From a virus, in the IMG/VR virus record IMGVR_UViG_3300045964_000079, positions 1 to 46,863 of that record: 46,863 nucleotides of DNA; one strand, given 5' to 3'. Position 1 is the first letter of the stretch; each line of letters begins with the position of its first letter. This document shows positions 31,887-38,394 of the stretch, piece after piece. Both the position numbers and the translations under genes were made by a program. Under the pieces are notes generated by a model. That model saw only the letters and a list, made by a program, of their open reading frames with translations. It had not been told where the DNA came from and ran no database searches.

Positions 31887-32473
31887 TGGAGATTCCCCAG
31901 GAAGCGGTATTTGCGCGTCAGCTCCTCGCGGAGCTGGCGTGTCTCCTCCCCAACGCGATGGAGCGCGAGTTTCCCGGACACCTGGGATGTATCCTCGCTA
32001 CCCGGCTCGCTATCGAGGTGTGCGAGCACTTCGGCGTCAAGGCGCGTCCGCTGGCGTGTCAGGTGATCGCGTACAACGCCCAGTACAAGGCGCACATGGA
32101 TCGCGGCGATGAGTTCGATGTGGAGCGCTGGTATCGGGAGGACGGAGCGCATTCGGTGGGGATCGGGTTCGATCAGGGGGATCAGCCGGGGAGCTGGAAC
32201 GGCCATCTGATCGTGGTCGCGGAAGACACCTTTGCCGATTACACGCTGATGAACGTCGAGCGGCCCATGCTGGGACTCATCATCGGGATGCCGCTGGTGG
32301 GTCCGTACCGGGGAACAAGAACTTGGATGGCCGAGAACGGCCACGGGACGGTGGTTGAATACAAGGAAATCGACAATACGCGCTACCGCGCGGCGCCGGA
32401 TTGGACAGACCCTAAGCGGCGGAAGGCGATCTGCGGTCCGCTGATCCGCGAGATGGAACGAAGGTTTAGCTGA
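31886..32473 (+). CDS. Possible transglutaminase-like / papain-like fold protein
   Basis: 195 residues, TGATG overlap. A conserved layout, GHLGCILATRLAIEVCEHFG (Cys35), then SWNGHLIVVAEDTFADYTL, supplies a candidate Cys-His-Asp triad as in transglutaminase/arylamine N-acetyltransferase folds. I recall similar proteins on plasmids and phages of unknown function. The triad is inferred and untested. It is the last gene before a strong terminator. Confidence 0.55.
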   Translation: MEIPQEAVFARQLLAELACLLPNAMEREFPGHLGCILATRLAIEVCEHFGVKARPLACQVIAYNAQYKAHMDRGDEFDVERWYREDGAHSVGIGFDQGDQPGSWNGHLIVVAEDTFADYTLMNVERPMLGLIIGMPLVGPYRGTRTWMAENGHGTVVEYKEIDNTRYRAAPDWTDPKRRKAICGPLIREMERRFS

Positions 32474-32507
32474 AGGTTTTCATCCTCGATTGGTTTTTCC
32501 TTCAGCG

Positions 32508-32545
32508 GCTCCCGCTCGGTAGGCTCGGGCGGGAGCTTCTTTTTT
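32508..32545 (+). terminator. Rho-independent terminator
   Basis: GCTCCCGC (32508-32515) pairs with GCGGGAGC (32529-32536), followed by TTCTTTTTT. This ends operon d just before promoter e. Confidence 0.85.
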
Positions 32546-32546
32546 G

Positions 32547-32601
32547 GTGACATCACCTACGTGGTGTGGTACCATTTAGGAGTACTCCCATAGAGGGGTA
32601 C
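32547..32601 (+). promoter_or_regulatory. Shared-family promoter e with leader hairpin
   Basis: GTGACA (32547-32552), spacer TCACCTACGTGGTGTGG, TACCAT (32570-32575) with extended TGG. The spacer is the cleanest palindromic operator (CATCACC...GTGGTG). A GTAC-stem hairpin (32582-32601) lies at the expected RNA 5' end, followed by GAGAGGAACTACTAAACC. Confidence 0.75.
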
Positions 32602-32623
32602 GAGAGAGGAACTACTAAACCGA

Positions 32624-32902
32624 ATGCAGTTGATCACAAACCAATCGGCGCTGGATCGAGCGATCCAGGGCGAGTACGGCGCGTACCGGATCCCGCGCGG
32701 CGCCCGGTTCTCGGCGGGCGTAAAGCTCGGCTCCGGGATCTACGTGATGGGCCGGAACTACATCGAGCTATCCAACGAGCTGGATGCGGAGCGGCTCGCG
32801 AGCGCGTTGATCGCGGAGCGGGCCTACAAGCTCAGCAAGAAGGGCGTCAAGCGGCTCACCCTGGAGGGGGGCAAGATCGTGGTGGGAGGAGCGAGCAAAT
32901 GA
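32624..32902 (+). CDS. Hypothetical protein
   Basis: 92 residues, ATG after the shared leader. LITNQSALDRAIQGEYGAYR and KLSKKGVKRLTLEGGKIVVG suggest an alpha/beta fold. First gene of operon e. Unknown. Confidence 0.5.
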   Translation: MQLITNQSALDRAIQGEYGAYRIPRGARFSAGVKLGSGIYVMGRNYIELSNELDAERLASALIAERAYKLSKKGVKRLTLEGGKIVVGGASK

Positions 32903-33141
32903 AGCGGATGACCAAGAACGAGGCGAACATCATCGGGAACTTTGTCGCGGATCGGGTCGGTCCGCTGGTGGGGGAGGAAGGCTACATCCTCCTCGCTACC
33001 AAGCTCACTCGTAAGCAAGCGGAGGTGATCACACAGGCGTTCCGAGATACCAACTTTTTCCCCAACGAGTGGTTCATGGGATTCGTGGAGGCTCCCCGCG
33101 CGGAGCGCTCCACCAGCCACCGCGAGAGGAGGAGCAAGTGA
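32899..33141 (+). CDS. Hypothetical protein
   Basis: 80 residues, ATGA overlap. NEANIIGNFVADRVGPLVGE and KLTRKQAEVITQAFRDTNFF are helical, with a basic C-terminus. Unknown. Confidence 0.5.
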   Translation: MKRMTKNEANIIGNFVADRVGPLVGEEGYILLATKLTRKQAEVITQAFRDTNFFPNEWFMGFVEAPRAERSTSHRERRSK

Positions 33142-33467
33142 GCGATAAGCAAAAGCTGATCGGTAAGAAGGCGATCGACAACCTCATCGCCGGGGAGTGG
33201 GAAGGCTTGGTGAATGTGGTGTTCGAGCCTGAGAACTACGAGATGGATCGGGACACCGCGCGGTACTTTAAGCGCCAAGTGGAATTCGGGTTGTGGCTCC
33301 TCCAGACGGTGAACGTGCTCCGCGGCGGGAAGGGACACTACTACTCGCTCCCGGAGAGCACTCCGGAATGCTTTTGGAGCGAGTACGAGGAGTGGAAGAA
33401 GAATGCGGATCGCTGGATCGATCCGGTCACGGCGGCTTACGACAAGCGGGAACGGGAGGGGAAATGA
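33138..33467 (+). CDS. Hypothetical protein
   Basis: 109 residues, GTGA overlap. Aromatic and charged (YFKRQVEFGLWLLQTVNVLR, ECFWSEYEEWKKNADRWIDP). Unknown. Confidence 0.5.
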   Translation: MSDKQKLIGKKAIDNLIAGEWEGLVNVVFEPENYEMDRDTARYFKRQVEFGLWLLQTVNVLRGGKGHYYSLPESTPECFWSEYEEWKKNADRWIDPVTAAYDKREREGK

Positions 33468-33787
33468 TCACCGATGGAATGCGCGTCAAGCTAAAAAGCA
33501 AAACCTGGGGCGATGGCTGGGGTAAGCTCCACCCCGGAGAAACGGAAAGCGAAAACGCCAAGCGGCCCGGCTGGTATCAATGCGAGATGGATGTCCCGGA
33601 GGGAACGCTCGGCACCGTGGAGATGGGGAAGGATAGGATCCACGTCTGGTGGGATCCGTTTGAGAGTTTCGCTTGGCTCCGGTATCCCGGAGCGGATCGG
33701 GGGAAGGAGGGACGCCGCCAGTACGAGAAGGTGTACACCTACTTTCCCCCGGAGTCTTTCTTGGATGAGTGTGAGGTGATCGGATGA
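33464..33787 (+). CDS. Hypothetical protein
   Basis: 107 residues, ATGA overlap. Beta-rich, with a GTLGTVEMGKDRIHVWWDPF stretch that resembles small KOW or SH3-like barrels. Unknown. Confidence 0.5.
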   Translation: MITDGMRVKLKSKTWGDGWGKLHPGETESENAKRPGWYQCEMDVPEGTLGTVEMGKDRIHVWWDPFESFAWLRYPGADRGKEGRRQYEKVYTYFPPESFLDECEVIG

Positions 33788-34197
33788 AACGCCGCGATTT
33801 GTTCAAGACGATAGCGGGAGCGATGAGCGCTCCCGCGCTCCCCGCCAAGGAACCGGAGCCGGTGGTGGATTTCCATAGCGAGCCGGGGCCGCTCACCGGG
33901 AAGCGCGTCCGGATGGCGGATGAAATCCTGGAGATGGATTGCTGGTACCGCGTTAGACCGGGAGATACCGAAAACGCGGATTGGGCGCGGAGCTGCGCAG
34001 CGGGCGAACAGGATGAGCGCACCGATCCAGGCTGGGGATTGGCGATCTCGGATGTCACGGTGGGCGCAACCGGGACCGTGGGGGACTACGCGGATTTCGG
34101 GTGTTACTCGATCAAGTGGGATGACACCGAGGAATACCGCAACGCACACTCCTGGCTCTCCGGTGAGCTGATCCACGACTACTGTGAATTCATCTAG
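33784..34197 (+). CDS. Protein with a Tat-like N-terminus
   Basis: 137 residues, ATGA overlap. It begins MKRRDLFKTIAGAMSAPALP, close to the twin-arginine consensus RRxFLK, with a short hydrophobic stretch and an AxA-like site. If real, it would export a folded protein; the hydrophobic region is shorter than usual. The remainder (GTVGDYADFGCYSIKWDD) is related in style to the neighbouring small barrels. Last gene before a terminator. Confidence 0.5.
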   Translation: MKRRDLFKTIAGAMSAPALPAKEPEPVVDFHSEPGPLTGKRVRMADEILEMDCWYRVRPGDTENADWARSCAAGEQDERTDPGWGLAISDVTVGATGTVGDYADFGCYSIKWDDTEEYRNAHSWLSGELIHDYCEFI

Positions 34198-34210
34198 CAA
34201 ACCGACTCAA

Positions 34211-34234
34211 GGGCCTCTCCGGAGGCCCTTTTTT
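34211..34234 (+). terminator. Rho-independent terminator
   Basis: GGGCCTC (34211-34217) pairs with GAGGCCC (34222-34228) and six T residues follow. It ends operon e 13 bp after the last stop. Confidence 0.85.
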
Positions 34235-34398
34235 CAGTTCCCCGCGCCCGCAGTCCCGAATGCCTTGATGTCAAGACGTCCGGACCCGTGCTTTTTCTGG
34301 CGGGCTGGCGCGAGCGCGCGGGCCAAGGGCCCCCGGGGGGTACCGCGCTGGCTGGTAGTACCTCCGTTGGGCTTTTTTTTTAGTTGTTGGTCTTTTTT

Positions 34399-34432
34399 AC
34401 TTGACATCCACACCACCGTGTTGTTGTCAAGT
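34399..34432. promoter_or_regulatory. Operator-like site h (inverted TTGACA)
   Basis: ACTTGACA (34399-34406) and TGTCAAGT (34425-34432) face each other around TCCACACCACCGTGTTGT, which carries the ACACCACC operator core. TTGACA occurs on both strands without a good -10. Confidence 0.5.
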
Positions 34433-34453
34433 TTTTTGTTGAGTTTTTTTGGA

Positions 34454-34476
34454 GGGGAGGGGAGAGGGGAGAGGGG
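34454..34476 (+). other. G-quadruplex motif
   Basis: Four GGGG tracts with loops A, AGA and AGA. A second purine stretch at 34511-34528 has three such tracts. It lies just downstream of the reverse-strand gene. Confidence 0.6.
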
Positions 34477-34491
34477 AGCGCTGTACCTCTG

Positions 34492-34534
34492 AGCGCTCCC
34501 CTGGTGTAGCGGGGAGAGGGGAGAGGGGAGCGCT
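34492..34534 (-). terminator. Inverted repeat after reverse-strand gene
   Basis: AGCGCTCCCC (34492-34501) and GGGGAGCGCT (34525-34534) form a 10-bp stem. A further AGCGCT at 34477 could compete for pairing. No T-run follows on the reverse strand. Confidence 0.4.
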
Positions 34535-35025
34535 TACGCGCTCACCTCAGCGATAACAGCGCTCACCTCGCGAGCGCTCTTAAGCTCCGCATTGAGCTTA
34601 ACCATCAGCTCCTGAGCGCTCCTCAAATCCCCCATAGGGTACTCCACAGCTACCGTAAACATCGTACGGTGAGCGCTCACCGGGTGGGGAGCGCTAAACC
34701 CACCTTGTACGTAATGGGTAACCGGGATCCCGGAGCGGAGGTGGTTACCCTTACGCTGATTGGTACACACGCGATAGGTTTGGATCCGCTCCATACCTAC
34801 GGTAACCCGCTTGGTGTTGTTGGGGATCCCCAACTCATACTTATCCAGCGTAACCACCGGAGCGGGAGCGGGAGCGGGGAGCGTAACCACAGGAGCGGGA
34901 GCGCTCTCGGGAGCGGGAGCGGGAGCGCTCTCGGGAGCGGGAGCGCTCTCGGGAGCGCTCACCAGGAGCTTACCTAAATCGCTCAGCTTACCTTTGATCA
35001 CCTTGCTGCTTTTCTTGTTTTTCAC
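34534..35025 (-). CDS. Hypothetical protein with Ala-Pro-Glu-Ser linker
   Basis: 163 residues, GTG start at 35025 after GAGGA. A lysine-rich N-terminus is followed by an APESAPAPESAPAP repeat linker (about residues 24-58), then an unknown globular domain (KRVTVGMERIQTYRVCTNQR, HRTMFTVAVEYPMGDLRSAQ). The linker is encoded by tandem GAGCGCTCTCGGGAGCGGGA-type DNA, so the AGCGCT repeat has spread into coding sequence. It has its own promoter. Confidence 0.6.
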   Translation of the reverse strand: MKNKKSSKVIKGKLSDLGKLLVSAPESAPAPESAPAPAPESAPAPVVTLPAPAPAPVVTLDKYELGIPNNTKRVTVGMERIQTYRVCTNQRKGNHLRSGIPVTHYVQGGFSAPHPVSAHRTMFTVAVEYPMGDLRSAQELMVKLNAELKSAREVSAVIAEVSA

Positions 35026-35141
35026 GTTTTTATCCTCGGTTTTTTTGGTTTAGTTTTGTTGGTATCCCGCGCTCGTATCGGTGTAGTGGGGATCTAGGAT
35101 CCCGGTACAGTGGAGCGGAGCGCTCTCAACCAACTAAATCC

Positions 35142-35170
35142 ATCTTAGCGAATCCGCTTGGTGGTGTCAA
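35142..35170 (-). promoter_or_regulatory. Promoter of reverse gene at an operator
   Basis: On the reverse strand: TTGACA, a 17-bp spacer CCACCAAGCGGATTCGC, TAAGAT. The forward strand of the same DNA reads ATCCGCTTGGTGGTGTCAA, an operator core in the opposite orientation to most family members. Confidence 0.55.
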
Positions 35171-35210
35171 TTGTTTTTTGATCTTTTTTTGATCTTTTTT
35201 TGAGCGCTCC

Positions 35211-35268
35211 CCGCTATCACACCACCGAGGTGATGTCAACATGCGCCACACCAGCAAGCGGATGTCAA
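35211..35268 (-). promoter_or_regulatory. Tandem operator-like sites j and k
   Basis: On the reverse strand two TTGACA boxes 29 bp apart are each followed by an operator spacer: TCACCTCGGTGGTGTGA, and TCCGCTTGCTGGTGTGG. The -10 positions read TAGCGG and CGCATG, so activity as promoters is doubtful. Confidence 0.5.
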
Positions 35269-35320
35269 GTCCCACGGGTACCGTGAGCGCTCCCCTGGTA
35301 CCGCGCTGGTACCCTCCCCT

Positions 35321-35352
35321 CTTGACACACACACCACCGAGCGGATGTCAAG
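35321..35352. promoter_or_regulatory. Operator-like site l (inverted TTGACA)
   Basis: CTTGACA (35321-35327) and TGTCAAG (35346-35352) are inverted around CACACACCACCGAGCGGA, like site h. Confidence 0.5.
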
Positions 35353-35376
35353 TCTTTTTTTGGGGAGCGCTCCGGA

Positions 35377-35400
35377 TCACACCAACGAGCTGTTGTCAAG
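35377..35400 (-). promoter_or_regulatory. Operator-like site m
   Basis: Reverse strand: CTTGACA followed by ACAGCTCGTTGGTGTGA, then TCCGGA. No -10. Confidence 0.45.
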
Positions 35401-35585
35401 GGGATCACACAAAATAATTTTTATCAAGTACTACGGGTACTCTACGGGTACCACTGGTACGGGTAATGGGAGCGCTACGGAGTATAGTACAGTACCCTTG
35501 TGAGTAATGGGAGTTATAGTACTCCAGCCCGCTCCGCTCCCCCGCTCCCAGCTCTCCAGCCCCCAGAGCGCCTATCAGACGGACA

Positions 35586-36112
35586 GCCAACCAAGGGGAT
35601 ACCCCCGCGCCCGCCAATCAAGGGGATAGCCCGAAGGACAGCAAGGCAGGCCCGTATGGGGAGCGCCCGCACGCCAGCCCCATGCGGCTCCGCGCTTTCT
35701 TTCCTGCGCGTCTGCAACGGCGGACCTGTCTATCGGCTGGCCTGAGAAATTGCGAGAATGCCCGAAGTTCCGTGCCGCAAGCGCCTGCCGCAAGCAAGAC
35801 AGTGCCGAAGCCCGTGCAAGAAAAACCCGACAGGAAAATTCGCGGGCAAGAAAAAACCCGCCAGTGAAATTTTCGGGGAAAGAAAAACCCGCCAGGACAG
35901 ACTCCGTGCCAGCAAAAAGCCGTTAGGCAAATTTTCGGGGAAAGAAAAACCCGCCAGAACCGCAGGGAAATTGCCGCATTTCGCCTTCGGGCCTGCCGCC
36001 GTCGGGCCTGCCCGCCAGCCTACCAGACCCATAGCCTACCAGACCCCATACCCTTACGCCGTCCAGACTGCCAGAAAGGGCCCTGGGGCCAGCCAACCAG
36101 ACCCATAGCCCC
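35586..36112 (+). repeat. Dispersed GCCAACCARACCCATAGCC repeats, left cluster
   Basis: Five copies start at 35586, 35613, 36018, 36034 and 36092. Two more lie at 38637 and 38691, on the far side of the reverse-strand genes. Consensus GCCAACCARACCCATAGCC(C); the first two copies read GGGGATA in place of GACCCATA. Confidence 0.6.
35820..35975 (+). repeat. About 31-bp tandem repeats
   Basis: Five consecutive units start at 35820, 35850, 35882, 35912 and 35944 (30-32 bp each), with core GAAAAACCCGCCAG. Alternate units carry AAATTTTCGGGGAAAG, giving a 62-bp higher-order period. No spacer pattern, so not CRISPR. Confidence 0.7.
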
Positions 36113-36203
36113 TTGCCAGCCCGTGGAGTAGAATTGACGGAACTTCGATGCTCACGAAAAGCCGAGCGGGTACTCGGGGGAGGCCGCTCGGCTCGGGATT
36201 CGC

Positions 36204-36692
36204 TTACTCGTAGCGGGGCCGGACTTCGGGGAAGTGTTTCGGCGCGTAGTCGGTGTAGACCGCCGCTTGGAACACCCCATCGCTCAGGACGGAGGATTTC
36301 TCGCGCTTCCCCTGGTTCGGGCCGTACAGCCGGGAGTGGAGGTGGCCGTTGAGCCGCCGACAGTAGCGGTACGCGCCCTCCTTATGCCGGAAGATCCGCA
36401 TGATCCGGGTGAGCGATCCGTGATCGTACCACCAGCCGCCTTCCTCGGGTCCACCGTACGCGAGCGCGGTGTCGTAGACGGCGACGATGTAGGAGTGCCG
36501 GTCGGCGCGGGTATTCCAGCGGTGGTAGCATTCCAAACACCGGATCTCGGGGCAATCCTCCTCGTCGCGGTGCGTGTTGTCGCCCTGGCATTTCGGGCAG
36601 ATCACCAGCTCCTCGGGCTGGAGTTCCTGATCCTCACCGTAGTGTCCGGTGATGTAGTTGTCGAGATCGTTTCTTTCACGTTGGTTCATCAT
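36204..36692 (-). CDS. Zinc-ribbon protein of unknown function
   Basis: 162 residues, ATGATG start preceded by GAGAGGAACCCAAAACC. CPKCQGDN...IRCLECYHRW (about residues 32-60) is a four-cysteine zinc ribbon. The following region has YRYCRRLNGHLHSRLYGPNQ. No family is recognised. It is first or single in its leftward transcript. Confidence 0.6.
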   Translation of the reverse strand: MMNQRERNDLDNYITGHYGEDQELQPEELVICPKCQGDNTHRDEEDCPEIRCLECYHRWNTRADRHSYIVAVYDTALAYGGPEEGGWWYDHGSLTRIMRIFRHKEGAYRYCRRLNGHLHSRLYGPNQGKREKSSVLSDGVFQAAVYTDYAPKHFPEVRPRYE

Positions 36693-36716
36693 TGGTTTTG
36701 GGTTCCTCTCTTCAGT

Positions 36717-36737
36717 GGGAGCGCTAGTCGCGCTCCC
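36717..36737 (-). promoter_or_regulatory. Leader hairpin before 36692 gene
   Basis: GGGAGCGC (36717-36724) and GCGCTCCC (36730-36737) form an 8-bp stem with a 5-nt loop, just upstream of the shared GAGAGGAACCCAAAACC leader. The stop codon of the upstream reading frame lies inside it. Confidence 0.5.
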
Positions 36738-37114
36738 TTTCCATGTACTCCATCAACTGCTCATCCTCGTTCCAGTGTTCATAGAGGCGCATCATGCGAG
36801 CCCCCATCCGGTCGAGCCTGTCCTCGATCAGCTCAAACTCCAGTTGCCACTCGGCCTCGCGCTCGCGCTCCGCTCTGGCGATCCCCGCGAGGTACTCGCA
36901 ATCCTCCTGGCGATCCGCTAAGCAAGCGGGGCAGTCCACAGGGTTCCGGCTCGCCGTAGTATCCGTCCTCGTACTCGGCTTGGCGCCGGAATCTCCGCTC
37001 CTCGATTTCGCTGTTGAGAGCGCTCCAGCGTTTCGCCAGAGCTGCCGCGCGAGCGGCCTCCTCCTCGGTATGCTCGCGCGTCTCGTCGGTCCAGGTGTAG
37101 CCACGGCTGATCAT
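36724..37114 (-). pseudogene. Gene apparently split by a frameshift
   Basis: The first part (from 37114, MISRGYTWTDETREHTEEEA...EYEDGYYGEPEP) and the second part (VDCPACLADRQEDCEYLAGI...ending ERERD) are each protein-like. They lie in different frames that meet near 36935. Past the junction each frame turns into shadow-like sequence. A single-base change would join them into one roughly 130-residue charged helical protein with a CPAC motif. Either the gene is broken, or there is a sequencing error, a programmed shift, or two genes with GTG re-initiation. Confidence 0.5.
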
Positions 37115-37530
37115 TTCACCCCCATATACGGGCTCTCGGACTGTCCCTCCAGCGCTCCGGCATCCGTTTGCTGATCGAGCACCGCTGCCACCAGCTCAAA
37201 CAGCTCCACCGCAGTCTCGGAGCTGATCCCGTAGGTCTGCGGATCTTCAATCGCGGCGAGGATGTCTTTCCCCCGGTGAGTCTCAAAAAACCGCGCGGCA
37301 AATTGTTGCGCGGGGTCCCAGTAGCGGATCTCCTCGCCCTCGGTGAAATAAAACCGCGCGTTTTCGCGGATGTGTTGCTCATCCATCGGATCGCTCAACC
37401 CGGCGAGGTTGTCCCACTCGATCCGGTATTGCGCGAGCTGATCCACCGTGCGGATCGTTCCCCGGAGATCGCCATCGAGGGTTTCGATCCTCACCCCGAT
37501 CAAAAGATTGCTCACCCAAAACTTGCTCAC
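37111..37530 (-). CDS. Hypothetical protein
   Basis: 139 residues, GTG start at 37530 overlapping the upstream stop. LIGVRIETLDGDLRGTIRTV looks like a small barrel; the second half is helical (GISSETAVELFELVAAVLDQ). Unknown. Confidence 0.55.
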   Translation of the reverse strand: MSKFWVSNLLIGVRIETLDGDLRGTIRTVDQLAQYRIEWDNLAGLSDPMDEQHIRENARFYFTEGEEIRYWDPAQQFAARFFETHRGKDILAAIEDPQTYGISSETAVELFELVAAVLDQQTDAGALEGQSESPYMGVK

Positions 37531-37694
37531 AACCCCACCGCTTTCTGTTGAGCTTGAAGTTTACGCAGCTCCACGGTCATCTCTTCCTTCAGCGTGAGAT
37601 CGCTCTCGGTGACGATCCGCAGCGCGAGATCCCGGATCGCGAAATCGAGATCGCGATAGCGGGCAATTTTTTGCCGGATTACTTTCGGTACCAT
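37527..37694 (-). CDS. 55-aa hypothetical peptide
   Basis: ATG at 37694 follows GAGAGGAAAT. The product starts MVPKVIRQKIARYRDLDFAI and ends KAVGL; it is helical and charged. It is the first gene after promoter f and overlaps the next GTG by four bases, which supports it despite its small size. Confidence 0.6.
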   Translation of the reverse strand: MVPKVIRQKIARYRDLDFAIRDLALRIVTESDLTLKEEMTVELRKLQAQQKAVGL

Positions 37695-37706
37695 ATTTCC
37701 TCTCTC

Positions 37707-37758
37707 GTACCCCGCTTGGGTACTCTCTTAATGTACCACACCACCAAGGTGATGTACA
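37707..37758 (-). promoter_or_regulatory. Shared-family promoter f with leader hairpin
   Basis: Reverse strand: TGTACA, spacer TCACCTTGGTGGTGTGG, TACATT with extended TGG. A GTACCC aagc GGGGTAC-type hairpin (37707-37723) begins about six bases after the -10, at the expected RNA 5' end. Confidence 0.7.
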
Positions 37759-37786
37759 GCGATTGGCGCATAAAACGACGGGAGAT

Positions 37787-37812
37787 GCGGGAGCGTTATT
37801 AAGCGCTCCCGC
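37787..37812 (-). terminator. Perfect hairpin after reverse gene
   Basis: GCGGGAGCG (37787-37795) and CGCTCCCGC (37804-37812), 9-bp stem with an 8-nt AT-rich loop. It lies just downstream of the 37825 stop and a short T tract follows nearby; it probably separates this gene from promoter f. Confidence 0.55.
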
Positions 37813-37824
37813 GTGTTGCTCCTA

Positions 37825-38328
37825 CTACAGCGGCGTACCGGCGCTCTCCTGGTACTTGGAGATCAGATCCGCGATGTCTCCGTTGTCCTCGATTCCGATC
37901 AGCGCGAGAATATCGCGCATATCGGTGAGCTTACGGATGATGCGCATGTAATCCTCATCGCCGGGATCCTTCCAGTTGTCGTAGTAGGCCACGTAGGCAT
38001 CCTGGAAGATCACCCCGAGAGCGCTCCACTGGCGCGGGGTCAGCGTGATCGTTTTGCTCTCCAACTCCTCCATCTCCATTGCCTCCAGGCATTCCTGCGG
38101 ATCGTACTCGCGGTCGAGCCGGTGGTAAATGTCCTTAAGCGGAAAATCACCGTAATCGACGCCGGGAATCGGAGTGCCGTAATCGCTGATATTCGGGCAG
38201 CTGTTTTCCGTCCCCCAAGCATTCGCGGCGTCGCGGTAGTAGCGTTTCAGGTTTTCCCGCGTAACAACGAACACGCTCTCGCTGATTTCGCCGTCCACAA
38301 TGTTGAACTCTTGCTGTAGTTCCTTCAC
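37825..38328 (-). CDS. Hypothetical protein
   Basis: 167 residues, GTG start at 38328 after GAGAGGAAC. Acidic and helical, with a clear second half (TLTPRQWSALGVIFQDAYVA, YMRIIRKLTDMRDILALIGI). Single gene under promoter g. Unknown. Confidence 0.6.
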   Translation of the reverse strand: MKELQQEFNIVDGEISESVFVVTRENLKRYYRDAANAWGTENSCPNISDYGTPIPGVDYGDFPLKDIYHRLDREYDPQECLEAMEMEELESKTITLTPRQWSALGVIFQDAYVAYYDNWKDPGDEDYMRIIRKLTDMRDILALIGIEDNGDIADLISKYQESAGTPL

Positions 38329-38342
38329 GTTGTTCCTCTCTC

Positions 38343-38394
38343 GTACCCCGCTTGGGTACTCTCTAATCCTACCACATCAGCGAGGTGATGCACG
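38343..38394 (-). promoter_or_regulatory. Shared-family promoter g with leader hairpin
   Basis: Reverse strand: CGTGCA, spacer TCACCTCGCTGATGTGG, TAGGAT with extended TGG. The hairpin and the GAGAGGAAC leader match promoter f almost exactly, and CGTCGATTGTC lies upstream. Confidence 0.65.

Larger units (their letters stand above)
34235..34533. other. Non-coding control region
   Basis: No convincing gene. It holds GC-rich DNA, a run of nine T at about 34373, one operator-like inverted repeat (34399-34432), a G-quadruplex motif (34454-34476) and an inverted repeat that ends the reverse gene. AGCGCT words are frequent. Confidence 0.6.
35026..36203. other. Long non-coding, repeat-rich region
   Basis: About 1.2 kb with no convincing gene on either strand. 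It contains the reverse promoter at 35142-35170, four more operator-like sites, T-rich tracts near 35172-35202, about 31-bp tandem repeats (35820-35975) and five copies of a GCCAACCARACCCATAGCC-type repeat. Short open frames here consist of translated repeats. Confidence 0.6.

Noticed and set aside
35820-35975. Possible CRISPR array
   Set aside because: The units are contiguous and vary in sequence, with no unique spacers between identical repeats, and no cas genes lie nearby.
35758-36108. Open frames across the 31-bp repeats (both strands)
   Set aside because: They are lysine/proline- or phenylalanine/leucine-rich translations of the DNA repeats and have no supported start.
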